From the NCBI GenBank assembly GCA_024741835.1, contig JAENRP010000001.1:310001-374000 (forward strand): a DNA stretch of 64,000 nt. Reading direction: 5' to 3'. The position numbers and the translations under genes are program-made. Source of the stretch: Diplocarpon mali (taxonomy: Eukaryota; Ascomycota; Leotiomycetes; Helotiales; Drepanopezizaceae). Each line of letters starts with the position of its first letter. Within the stretch, counting starts at the first letter, position 1. Under the pieces are notes generated by a model. That model ran no database searches. It had not been told where the DNA came from and saw only the letters and a program-made list of their open reading frames with translations. Of the stretch, positions 43,270-53,800 are shown one piece after another.

Positions 43270-45715
43270 TCATGAATTATAGCCAAACGAGTATGGACTC
43301 TTGTAGCTGCCCACCCGCGGGCTCTTATTGCTCTCGCCATTTCCATCATCTCCATTCTGTCTTTTCTGTCCCTTCCCATGCAATTCCCAAAGTAAATTGT
43401 TCGTCGATGTAGAATTTTCCCAAGGGCGTTTCGATGGGAATAATTGACGGTGCAATCCGAATTGAGAGTCAGAACCAAATTGCGGAGTTGAGTTGGAAGT
43501 ATAGGTTGCCTGCGGTGGGTACTGCCCTTGTGTTTGGTATTGGCCTTGAGGCGTATTTTGGTTCTGGAGGCGTGAGGCCTCCAGGAACCGGGCAGTGTCT
43601 TTCGCGACCCTCTTCGCCTGCGCAACGGCATCTCCGACGTCTAGGTCGCCAGTGCTCGTATTATGCGACGATGATGTGGTCGGGAATTTCGTATTGGAGT
43701 CCGTCAATTCGAATGTGCATTGCTTGCCTGTCGCAAGGCAACATATGCAAGGGCCACCTGGATTTGTGCATCGCTGCTTTTCGGTCTTGCAGCGGTCGCA
43801 GCGGACGAGTTTGGCCTGGTCTTTAGGGTTTGCGTCTTGGACACTGAAGTATCGTCCGGGAAATCTAGCGCCACTGTCATTTGTGAAGCCTAGGGGGTTC
43901 ATAGCTTGGTTATGTGCTCCGTGCTTGCTCGAGTTGTATCCATGGGCATAGGAGTTGAGTATTTCGTAGGCAACCGATGCTTCTGAAGACTTATCCGCCA
44001 ATTGCTTCTCCAAGCCTCGAATGCGTCGGCGAAGTTGATCGGATTCTCGTACTGCCTCCTCTTGGTCTTGGATAATTCCTGTTAATTCCTCATTCTGGGC
44101 TCGTAGTTCGCTAACTTGTCCAGAGTAGAAAGCTCCCAGGGCCTTCATTGCCCTTTCGCTTTCTACGGCAGGATACGATGCGCCGGCACCCGAGCCGGAG
44201 CCGCTATTGCTTTGTGCAGATCCGAGGTTCTTCAATCTATTTAGAGCCCCCTCTAATTCTTTGATTCGAAGTTCCTTGTCTGCCATTTGCGCTAGGAAAT
44301 CTCGTTCTCGTAGCTCGTACTTTTGGAGTCTGGCCCAGTCTGCTTTCCATATCTCAGTCCGACTGTTCAACTGTGCGATTAAGTCATCTAACCCGTGGAA
44401 TCCTTCACGTGGATGGTCAAAGATGGCGGCACCACTCTTTTCTGGAACTGGAAGGCCCGCTCCTGGCTCAGCGTTTAAAATGGCCTTGTCAGCGTATACC
44501 GCACTATGATTTTCCAGACTGCTTCTGCTAAGCTGTTCTGTTTGAAAGGCTACAGACGAGGACGCAGGATCGCTCTCAAGGTCGATAAATTGTGTGTTGC
44601 TGTCCGAAATTACAGCAGAAGGTTCGCCATGACGAGAAGGGGCGCCTTGCCCAAGAGATTCTTGCGGATTATGAGCCTCTGGCAGACTGTGAGCTGGTGC
44701 AACAGGATCGGGGGTAGGATCCCTCCGCTCCAATATCACAGTTTTGGTCAAAAGTCCATGGAGACCGTATAGCAGTTCATCGGAACTCCAAGCGCAGAAA
44801 GTATTAGCAGGGAACTTGCGCAAGCCAACAGTTGGGAAGACCCATCGGAAGCCAGGAAGACCCTGAGCTTGATTTAAATCATTGCCCCGAAGAACAGTCT
44901 CGAACTTGAAGTTCGAGTTGCCCGTGACTTGAACTTTTTTCTGTTATTAAAGCCATGGAGTATGGTGGGCTACGCGTACCAATATAGTTTGTAAAGGCTC
45001 CCTCGGCGATAGCGATGAGGCGCTTTCGATCAGCGGCTATTGATTCTCTGAAATCCAGTTTGGCGGCCAGCAGTCCCTGCTGACTCGCATCAAATGGCAG
45101 ACTACTACTAGACCTGGGGGATGGTCTCGAACAGGGATATCTGACGTCAGTAAGGTAGAGATCCCCGTTCTCTAAAGCATTATTGCAGTCTCTGACACTC
45201 TGGATGCTCCAAGATGACAGGAAACCTTCGGGAAATCCTGGATAGTCATCGGTGAATTTCCATGCGTACTTCATGAAAGTTAGCCATATGCTCTGTACTG
45301 TTTTGGGAACCTGGGAGTAATTTTCTGGGAATATGCGGTTCCGAGGATGCGGCTTGCAAGCCAAGATCTCATGATGCTGTTAGAACCAGGTGAAGTTCTG
45401 TACTTACAAACTGCGGCGGAGCTGGATCCGAGACAAAGGGGTTGGGCTGTCCATGAGAATTTTTCTTTGAGATCTCACGGCCTGTCTGAAGTTCTGTAAG
45501 ATGATTAGCAGTAGCACGCGTGATTCAAACATGGTGCACGAACGGATTCTGTAAACAAGCTTCTGTCTGAGCAGGCGGCCTAGAACCCGGGCGTTTGAAT
45601 CGCCAGGTCGGGTAGCAAGTTTCGGAAGAGGGTCTTGGTGGAAAAGATAATCAGTATCCTCGCCCCATTGGAGCTCCTCTTGCGCCTCTTGCGATTCTGC
45701 CTCGTTGCCGCTCAT
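43270..45715 (-). CDS. Coiled-coil protein with a C-terminal Zn2Cys6 cluster, 769 aa
   Basis: Probable regulatory protein. Four exons on the minus strand: 45715-45544, 45493-45408, 45367-44980 and 44933-43270, giving 769 aa. The junctions were chosen because only they keep one frame through FVSDPAPPQF|ILACKPHPRN and FTNYI|VQVTGNSNF. Residues 1-300 look folded but match no domain I know. Residues ~390-540 are predicted coiled coil (ERDFLAQMADKELRIKELEGAL; later SDQLRRRIRGLEKQLADKS). A perfect Zn2Cys6 spacing (C-x2-C-x6-C-x6-C-x2-C-x6-C) spans about residues 593-620, starting CDRCKTEKQRC. The tail is Gln/Ser/Thr-rich. In ordinary fungal Zn2Cys6 activators the cluster is at the N-terminus with the coiled coil just after it; here the order is reversed and no fungal_trans domain is visible. 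DNA binding is plausible but unproven. Confidence 0.85.
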
Positions 45716-46212
45716 CGTAGCATCCTTCGCGAGCGCTGTAGCTCTGGATTTCTCTAAGCCTTATTGGAAGCCGGATCGTCTGTTATTGAGGTAGATATTC
45801 GTCGTGGCGCAAAGGTGAGATTTTTGGAAATTTACTGACTCCAGCGCGTTGCTGTCACTTGATGTGTCCTCAGCTTTAATTCATGTTTTCGTAGAACCAA
45901 TCCTTCAAACTGACAATGGTCTTTGACGGTAGCAACAAATGAATTCCACAATGAAGGCAGAGAGGATTGGTTGTTAAAACTCCCTGCTGCATTGATTCAC
46001 AAATTCACTCTATGTAGCAGCTGTCGGTGTCAATAAGGGTTGGAATCCGAAAATGACGCTAAGATCGGCAGCGCTTAGAGGCCTTGCCTTTGTTTGGATG
46101 TGCCCTGCGGGGTCCTGCGGGGGTCGTCGTTTTTTAGAATGTAAGACATCAAAGATACATTCACGACTCCATTTTCCTTAAACCTCGCCAGAATTCAATT
46201 TCACGATCCGCC
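45716..46212. promoter_or_regulatory. Divergent promoter region, zinc-cluster gene / TBCA
   Basis: 497 bp between divergent start codons. No TATA box or other clear motif was seen. Confidence 0.45.
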
Positions 46213-46819
46213 ATGGCACCACCAACTCCACTTGCAATTGCGACCTCCGCCCTCCAACGCCTAATCAAGGAAGAGGTTTCGTACGAGAATGAGCTCAAAG
46301 GACAAGAAACTCGTCTGGAGAGCATCCTGGCGACCAAGGACGAGGACGAGAATAGGGAATACAAGTTGAAGCAAGAAGTATGTGTGGTCTTTCTTCTAAT
46401 TAGATGTGTACATATATATTTAGGAGAAAACGCAGAGATGGAATGATTCGGACCTTTGCTTGAAGTCAGTACCGCATGCAGAGCTACCCTGCGATACATA
46501 CAGTTTCCGCCGTGAGATGAGCATCAATAGGCCATGCGGCATACATCCACAGATATTCGCACGAGCCCTGCAGATGATTCATTTGTGGATGCTTTGATAC
46601 CAGTGCTACGGAGCTAACTCAGCAACCCAGCGCGCCGCAATCGAAGAGACCAGAGCCGTCTTCCCACCCCTTCGTGAACGCATCAGCGACGCTCTGAAGA
46701 AGCTCGAGGACCAGCTCGAAGCCGGGAAATCGACTGGGGCAAGCGAAGAGGAGCTCACCAAGGCGAAGGAGGTCATAAAGGGTACGAAGAAGGCTGCGGA
46801 GACGGATGCGAAGAAGTAA
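46213..46819 (+). CDS. Tubulin-binding cofactor A
   Basis: Chaperone that captures free beta-tubulin during alpha/beta-tubulin heterodimer assembly (yeast Rbl2, human TBCA). Two exons: 46213-46377 and 46631-46819, giving 117 aa, the usual size. The protein is a three-helix bundle: helix 1 TPLAIATSALQRLIKEEVSY, helix 2 around EYKLKQE|RAAIEETRAVF, helix 3 ISDALKKLEDQLEAG. The junction falls inside the conserved KQE(R)xAxEET motif, fixing the acceptor at CCCAG 46630. The intron is 253 nt, about five times the local norm, but contains no piece the family needs, so no missing exon is implied. Confidence 0.93.
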
Positions 46820-47011
46820 AGGGGGGCGAAAAAGATATTAATGGAGTGATGAGCAATTGATACCACGGCTACCAGAGTAAACACACTGCTCGTTGGCAGC
46901 ACTTTCATTAAACATGCATTTCACAAGGATTGGAGTTGAGGGTGGGCAAAGATTAGGAGGTATCATGATTAATTTTACAGTTATTTCATACATAACGGAG
47001 CCTACAAAGAA

Positions 47012-48118
47012 CTAAGTGGTGTCCATCTTATCCTCATCAATCGCCTCTCCATCCTCGACTGCCTCTGATCGATCTGCTCGTGGTCCCTCAATTGTAACTT
47101 GCGACGTCTCACCCTCCATTCGTGTCACCAAATTTTCGGCCATTAGTGTATCATCAACATCATCTTCGTCCACCTTCGACCCAGAATCTGCCATGGCCGA
47201 ATCCTCGCTCAGCCCAGCTTCTCTACGACGCTCGGAGGCTGCAGGTGATGTGGTTCGACTGTTGGTCCGACTGCCAGTCGTCGACAGAGATCCCAAAGGA
47301 AGTGGCATTGGCTTTAAAGTCGACTCCGTGTTCAGCGTTTGGCTGTCCGGTCGGGGTGTAGCATTTCCACTGTGCTTCGGAGTCTGTCCTCCTCGAGAGC
47401 CCTCACCACCCTCTACCTCTCCTTCCTCATCCATATTCTTCATGCCAGCCTGCCGCTCAAACTCTTCTTTCTCGTCCCTAATCAGCCTTCTCAATTGTAG
47501 ACCCTCCTCCACAATTCGACCAAACTGCTCTTTTCTCTCCCTCCACGTCACAGCATACTGATCTTTTTCCGCCTCCTCAGCCTCGCATTCTTGCTGTAAC
47601 GCCAACAGACGCAACGCCTGCTCTTCCCTAGAAATCTTCAACATCTGATGTTCAGTCATCTTCTCCGCCAGCTTATCAAACTCCTTGCGCTGTTCCAATT
47701 TGACCTTGGCCTGCTCAAGTTGCACCCGCAACTGCACCGCATTATCTTTGACCGCCTGAGCCGTATTCGAGATGCGCTCCTTGTCAGCCTTGTACCGCTC
47801 GCGCTCATGCTCGTTGCTATTGAGCAGGAATTGGATGCGCGAGATGCTATAGTTGAATGCTGCGAAGTCGAACTCCAAATCTTCGCGGAATTGGCGTCGC
47901 TCATCGAGCTCTTTTTGCCGAGCGATTTCTTGAGAAGCGAATTCTTCAGAGCCGCTCTCGGGAGGTGGTGTGAGGATCTTGCTAGGTGTGACGAGGAGCG
48001 AACCAGGTGCGAGAAGTCGTTTGGTGATGCGCTTGAAGGGCTTTTCTTCAACGTTGAGAAGACGCGACTTATGGAGCTCATCTTCCTCGCGAGATTCAAG
48101 AAGTTGGAATGTGGCCAT
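47012..48118 (-). CDS. THO complex subunit 7
   Basis: Subunit of the THO/TREX complex, which couples RNA polymerase II elongation to mRNP packaging and export. Intronless, 368 aa; the ATG at 48118 is the first in frame, and the upstream extension would need a GTG start. The Thoc7 domain covers about residues 10-170: an ELHKSRLLNVEEKP opening, a FNYSISRIQFLLNSNEHERERY core typical of the family, then a long coiled coil rich in Glu, Gln and Lys (VQLRVQLEQAKVKLEQRKEF). The C-terminal third is Ser/Thr/Asp/Glu-rich and probably disordered, as in other filamentous fungi. It converges on TBCA and diverges from elongin A. Confidence 0.93.
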   Translation of the reverse strand: MATFQLLESREEDELHKSRLLNVEEKPFKRITKRLLAPGSLLVTPSKILTPPPESGSEEFASQEIARQKELDERRQFREDLEFDFAAFNYSISRIQFLLNSNEHERERYKADKERISNTAQAVKDNAVQLRVQLEQAKVKLEQRKEFDKLAEKMTEHQMLKISREEQALRLLALQQECEAEEAEKDQYAVTWRERKEQFGRIVEEGLQLRRLIRDEKEEFERQAGMKNMDEEGEVEGGEGSRGGQTPKHSGNATPRPDSQTLNTESTLKPMPLPLGSLSTTGSRTNSRTTSPAASERRREAGLSEDSAMADSGSKVDEDDVDDTLMAENLVTRMEGETSQVTIEGPRADRSEAVEDGEAIDEDKMDTT

Positions 48119-48505
48119 TCTGCTGTGAATTTGATTGTGCTTCAAGGGGGTTGATGACTCTCCAGAAGGTAACGTTGTCACGACTTTAGAAATACTGAGC
48201 GGAAACAGGGCCGCGTTTAGAAGTAGATTCTCCGTCTCTAGACTGGGCCTAGACTCACAATCAACGTCACGTTTGTCATTCACATAAATTCACACAAAGA
48301 ATTGGTTCGGATGCCTTTGTTATAATACATTTGGAATTTGCACATACCACCCTGGTAGATCATCTTCATTCCCAAACATCACGTTCCACAAGACAACAGA
48401 TCACCCTTCGACACGAAATCCTCACAACAGCTCGTTGTGACAAACAGCTGCGATCTTTCTGAAACTGACCAAAAATCTGTGTATATTTTACACAAACCTC
48501 GAAAA
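48119..48505. promoter_or_regulatory. Divergent promoter, THOC7 / elongin A
   Basis: Only 387 bp separate the two start codons, so they probably share a bidirectional promoter. No TATA box was seen on either side. Confidence 0.5.
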
Positions 48506-49703
48506 ATGCCTGCCCCAACCTTAGTAGACCTCTGCACAAAGGCCTGCGTCAAAAATGTCCGAAGTAAGTTTATCTCGCCTGGGACTCTATAATCTCTCTA
48601 ACCGATCTCTAGGTCTAATCGATGTCGGGTCCTTCGAATACTGGCAAATCCGCAGTGTGCTCCAACGAGTCGAATCTCCCGAACAACTCCATCAAATCGA
48701 GCTCAACTCCCCTCAATTACTAGGTGAAGACGCCGAACTCTGGCAAGCCTTCATTGCCCGCCACATACCCAACTGGCAAACCAAGAACTACCGGCCCAAG
48801 AACCCGAAGAAATGGTACGAAGTTTACTGCAAGTACAAGAAAGAGCAGAAAGCCGAGATCGCGCGTGATGAAGAAATTCTGAGGACTAGTATGATGGGGC
48901 TGCAGAAGGCACGGGAGACCAATGTATCGAAAATTGTCGACCTAAAGATGCTGCCAAAGATGCCAAGGGATCCGCGCATGATGGCTAACAATGGGGGTGT
49001 GCCGTTGAAGGGCAAGGCGCTGTTCAGAAAAGAGGGCCCGAGTTCGTTGAATTGGACGTCGGGGAGTAAGACGAAGATGACAGATGGGAAGAGTGTGCTT
49101 ACTCGTGCGCGGAGAGAGGCGAAGGAGATTAGCCAGATGGGGAAGCTGGCGAAGCCGACGCATAAATTGGCTCTGGGGCATGTACAGAAGGCGCCGGCGG
49201 GAATGGTCAAGGAGTACAAGACGGCTGCTCAACCGTCGATCAAGATCCTGTCGAAGAGACATAATCCCAGCAGCACGGTTTCGGGCGGTGTAACAGGGCC
49301 GTCTCTGGAAGAGAGGGAGAGAAAGCTCAAAGTGGTAATGTCTGGAGGCGCGGACACGAATCATACGATGGTGGGTTTCTCGGACGATGAAGGCTCTGAC
49401 GACAATGGCGACCTTTTCGACGAGCCAGAGCCTTCCAAGGTATATTCAACATCCTCTCGACCATCCAGTTCACGCCTCTACCAGTCAACGTCCTCAGCTG
49501 CAGCAGCATCTTCCTCTGTCAATCCTAGAACTTCCGACCTGTCCGCTAGCACAAAAGGAAGACCGGGTCCTGCGTCTTCGCCGCCGCCTCGGGCAAGGGC
49601 ATCGACCCCGCCGCGTGGTGGTATGAAACCGATGATGCCCGTGAGGCGGAAAGCGGAAGTTGATGTGTTCAATCGTGGGGCCAAAAAGCGCAGAGTTGGA
49701 TAG
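48506..49703 (+). CDS. Elongin A (RNA polymerase II elongation / ubiquitin ligase subunit)
   Basis: Elongin A stimulates RNA polymerase II and, through its BC-box, links elongin C and a cullin to ubiquitylate stalled polymerase. Two exons: 48506-48563 and 48613-49703, 382 aa. The BC-box is at the extreme N-terminus: TLVDLCTKACV fits the (S/T)LxxxCxxx pattern. The elongin-A domain continues through GSFEYWQIRSVLQRV, the QLHQIE repeat and the WQAFIARHIP...KWYEVY block (to about residue 110). The remainder is basic and disordered, ending KKRR. The BC-box is split by the 49-nt intron soon after it; an ATG inside the retained intron would lose the BC-box. Neighbours are THOC7 (head to head) and NEDD8 (tail to tail). 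Confidence 0.94.
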
Positions 49704-50372
49704 GGAGCAACTTGTGATTGGCATATGGGAGGGCTCGAGGTTTCTTGAAGCATTTGGGAATTCGGCATATGATAATAGCGCGGCGTCATTTGAATATCTG
49801 TAAACTGGCTGGATTCAGTATAGAAAGGTTGTAGTCGTGGCATCGTGAAAACACTCAATCAATTTTTTTTCATTACATACCAAACCTTCCTGGGAGGACA
49901 TCTCTCCTATCTATCACCTCTTATCACTCAGGTTATGATAATTATATGCCTCACACTAGATCAGCATGGCGGGAAAGCATTTAAATTGTCCGCTATCTAC
50001 TTCCGCACCCAAATAACCAGCCATCGGATCAGATCCAATCCGAAGCCAAACGGGAAACATCAAGCGCAATTGCGCAATGCAAAGACGGAAAACGCCAACC
50101 AGTATGCCGCACCTTCGTAGAGCATCGTAGAGGATCGTATCACGAAAGAAAATGCCATGCAGAGGCCGCAGACCATGAACTCGCCCTCGATTTTTCCAGC
50201 CTAGCACCCGCCAAATTTCGTTCTGGCCTTACGTGCATCATGAACTTGCCGTGAACCGTATTGAGATCCATAGCCTTATCTCCGCGTTTCCGAAGCGCAT
50301 GGAGGTCAGGTGGTGTGCATAGAAGATAGAAATGCGTTTGAGATCGAGATCGTAGGTCCTAGCCGCTAGGGA
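49704..50372. other. Convergent intergenic region, elongin A / NEDD8
   Basis: 669 bp holding the 3' ends of both genes. No coding signal. Confidence 0.5.
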
Positions 50373-50816
50373 TTAGAGGTCTGAACCACCACGCAGCGCA
50401 AGCACTAGATGCAGCGTCACTCCAGGGGCGAGTTCATAGTCTTTCGCTGTTTTATCGTCCGCCCTAAACCAAAATGTCCATTAGCTTTTCATTCGTGCTC
50501 ATATTCCTGCTGATCAACGCCGTTCCTGGCGCGGGGTGATGTGGGTGGCCCGCTCCTCTAATATCATGTCTTCTTCTCCCAAAGCCAAGTTGAAGGGAGA
50601 GAGGAACAAGGAGACTTGCATTTGCTTGCCGCCATAGATGAGACGCTGTTGAACTGGCGGAATGCCCTCCTTCTCCTCGACCTTTTCCTTGATCTGCGAG
50701 ACCTACGCGCGCTGTCAGTTCAGCGCAGGCAGAAGGTTTAGGTGACGTTCCTTGTAGTCCGGCTCGATGTCCAGCTCTATCTCCTTGCCGGTTAGGGTTC
50801 TTACTTTAATCAACAT
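50373..50816 (-). CDS. NEDD8/Rub1 ubiquitin-like modifier
   Basis: Ubiquitin-like protein conjugated to cullins to switch on cullin-RING ligases. Three exons on the minus strand: 50816-50751, 50702-50620 and 50463-50373, giving 79 aa: a 76-residue body and an SDL tail to be clipped after Gly-Gly. Family motifs are unmistakable: [19 protein letters not shown], then [18 protein letters not shown], ending [10 protein letters not shown]. Both introns are odd. The second (50619-50464, 156 nt) has a GCAAGT donor, so it is a GC-AG intron. The first (50750-50703, 48 nt) must start with GAACGT, a GA donor, to keep the family sequence YK|VSQIKEK; no GT nearby restores frame. That may be a rare GA-AG intron, a GT-to-GA mutation, or a sequence error. 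The gene sits at the edge of a large AT-rich block. Confidence 0.9.
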
Positions 50817-53800
50817 GTTTTTGGAGGGGAATGGTGATCTTGGTCGAGATACTAGAGAGGGTAGCCTGAACGAGATGCTGGTATCAGAGCTGGGGTTCAC
50901 AAATTGCAAATCATAGGGCTGCGGGGCCATCTTGACTAGGGTCGGATAACTATCGATAAGGCTCCTTGACTATGAGCGGAAGATCTTAAGGCCGGCCTGT
51001 CAATATCTAGGAAGTCTTCGTTCTCTCGCTTCTACTATGGCTGCATTAGCTCTGATAACGGCCACTGTTCTGGATAATTGTGGAACTACTTCCGACCTCT
51101 ACCTACATAGTCTAGGATTATTTAAATATATACGTAAGATCAGAGAAGGATATAATAGTAGATTTAAATAGGAATAAGGCATGTATAGTATACAAGAAAA
51201 AGGAAGATAGGAAAATATGTCTCGAAGCCTCGCAGCTTCGAAAAAATTCTTAAATAATGTTCTTAACGATTTCTTCGAAAGCTAAATTCGATAATGAGTT
51301 TCACGATAATAGCCGTGCTAACTAGCAAGACACTTAATATAATTAAATAAGTTGTTGTTATTGATCAGAAGGGCTCGTTTTAGGATGCGGAACCTAAGGC
51401 GATACTGTCTACCTAGGCACCTCTTCAAGAACTACCTTGCTCAAGACCCAGAGTGAATAACTATTGATTCAAATATAGGTTAGACTCCTATTTAGGGAAT
51501 TATATCCTTTTAAGTATGATATATTGAGTACCGAATTTAAAGAGTTTTATACCAATTTTTTCTCATACTAAGCTCAAGTCAATGTAACTAGAGCGTTCTC
51601 CACTCGTGCTATATATTTCAGACCTAATGTAGCATAATAAGAGGGGGAGAACCAAGCAACTAGAGCGTATAGAAGAGCAATTTCTGTTGTATGTATTGAG
51701 CTCATAGCTAAAAATTAGTGATTTCAGCGTGTCAAATCTAATACTCTAATTTGAGACATAATATTCATTCGTAAACGCCTTTCCCTAATTTAATAGCAAT
51801 CAGGATAAGCTAGAGTTAGGCTTAGGCTTAAGCTTTAGAGAGGACACAAAGTCGATAACACACTTATTACTTAGTTGAGAGAAAGTGACAACTACGAGAT
51901 TTGGCGAATAGATCAATTCTCATAAAACCTTGAACAGGATACTAAATATATGCCAGGAAAAGTTAGTTCTACAAAGCTTATGCTGTTTTAGCAGAATGGT
52001 CTTGTTATATTTGATAACTGAGTATGATCTAGTTCATTCTTCATATATTCTGCTAGACTATGTTACCTGATTGTCCGGCTATCAGTGCCTCTTACTTCAG
52101 TTTAGCTCCCTTTTGTCTGCAACCTCACGCAAGCTCCTAGTGACAAGGAACTGCCCCAAAGTCACTGTAGGTTCTGGCTGCAAACAATAACAATAGCTTA
52201 ACCTGAAAACAGTTTATCTATACTTTAAAATAATCAGAGCCTTTTTCTGTATTTATCCAAGGCCGCGTCTACGCTTCTTGCGTTCCTCCTGATACAATGT
52301 TACACCAGGGGGTATTCAATAAAAGACACATACACAAGCAATTTATCAACTTAGAGATGCACGACGGATATTTTCATCCGGCAATCTTCTATACCTGATC
52401 ACTGATGTATTTGTAGTCTTAAGAGCGCCATGATTCAAGATAAACCAGATTTCTCTAGTAATGGATGCAATCTATCGGTTTAAATAGCTCGCTGATATTA
52501 CATCTGAGGAAAGGAATAAACAAATAAGAGTAAAATAGGAGATCCTTGGTATCATGTCTTAAGAAGAAGTAGATTAAGAATTGTTCAAAAAATTAAAGAT
52601 CAGATATAGACTAAGATTGAAGGAATAAATAAAGCGAGGTGGTCTGAGGTAAGAAAAAGTGCTCAGAATTGATAGATTCGAATTGATATACTATATTTTC
52701 TATTCCTTTGAATACTCTTTATTTGTTATAAATCATATAACTTGAGCGAAAGACGGTATACTGTGTTTTGATATATGAGGGGAAACTGGTATAACGACTC
52801 CTCATATATATACTAAATAGAGTTGCCTTCAGTTCTCTATTACAGGATAACCCCTTTATGCTAATGGCAGCTATTTATTTGATTATACTAAGCGTCTTAC
52901 CAATAAGCGGCGGCGCTTGATTACAACCATTTTTATCGACTTTTATATAAATCTTTGAAATATATCCTTTACTTCCTCTTATTGAGTAGCTTTAGAGTAC
53001 GTAAGTAAGGAGTAGAGGTCGAGAGTAGAGGGTTTTTATAAAAGAGGTAGCATTAAAGTTTTTTAATTTTGAAGCTTTCGAAAATTGCTGGCTTTATTCG
53101 ACTTAAGGTTTAATTATTTTATAGTTCAAAGGACTTAATTTCGGCTCTGCAAGTTCTTTACAAGAATCTTCGGGTTTGTAGGAGACACCGCGTACAGGTA
53201 TTAAGTCGTCATCTCCCTCGATAAACTATAGGTCTGCGCTGTTCAACCGATTATACCTATCATACTCTAATAAAAAGGAAAGTATAAAAGAAAAGAATTG
53301 TATACTACTTTTGTCGCGCTTTTATAATTATAGGCTTTGTGAAGCTTCGCTTTGATAAAAGAAGCAACTTTGCACTAAAAGCATCTGTGACTCGTATTCC
53401 CGGAACTCTAGAATTATTTATGCTTATAAATAACCGAATGCTGCGATGCTAGCCCAACTACTTGACCGGATCCTATATGTTAGCCGGGCTTCAATGAAAT
53501 AACGTTAAAGCTATAAGCTAAGTTGCGGACTCAGACCTGAATATTTCATGAATTTTGTTCTAAAATATCTTAAAATATATCCAACTCGACCTAAATTGAT
53601 GGATATGCATATGCATATCCGGTTTAATATATATAAAGCCTATCGATGATAGTTGCTTGCGGCATTTTACATACCTAGCCTTCACTTAAGCTCTTACTTA
53701 CGTACGCCGTCGAATCTTATACGAAAGGCTCATTACTCTCATATAGATCATATATATAAATTCGATGTTTGTAAGATTATTTCAGCAATTGCTAGAAGTC

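Noticed and set aside
48119..48283. N-terminal extension of THOC7
   Set aside because: Depends on a GTG start; the first ATG at 48118 begins exactly at the family's usual N-terminus.
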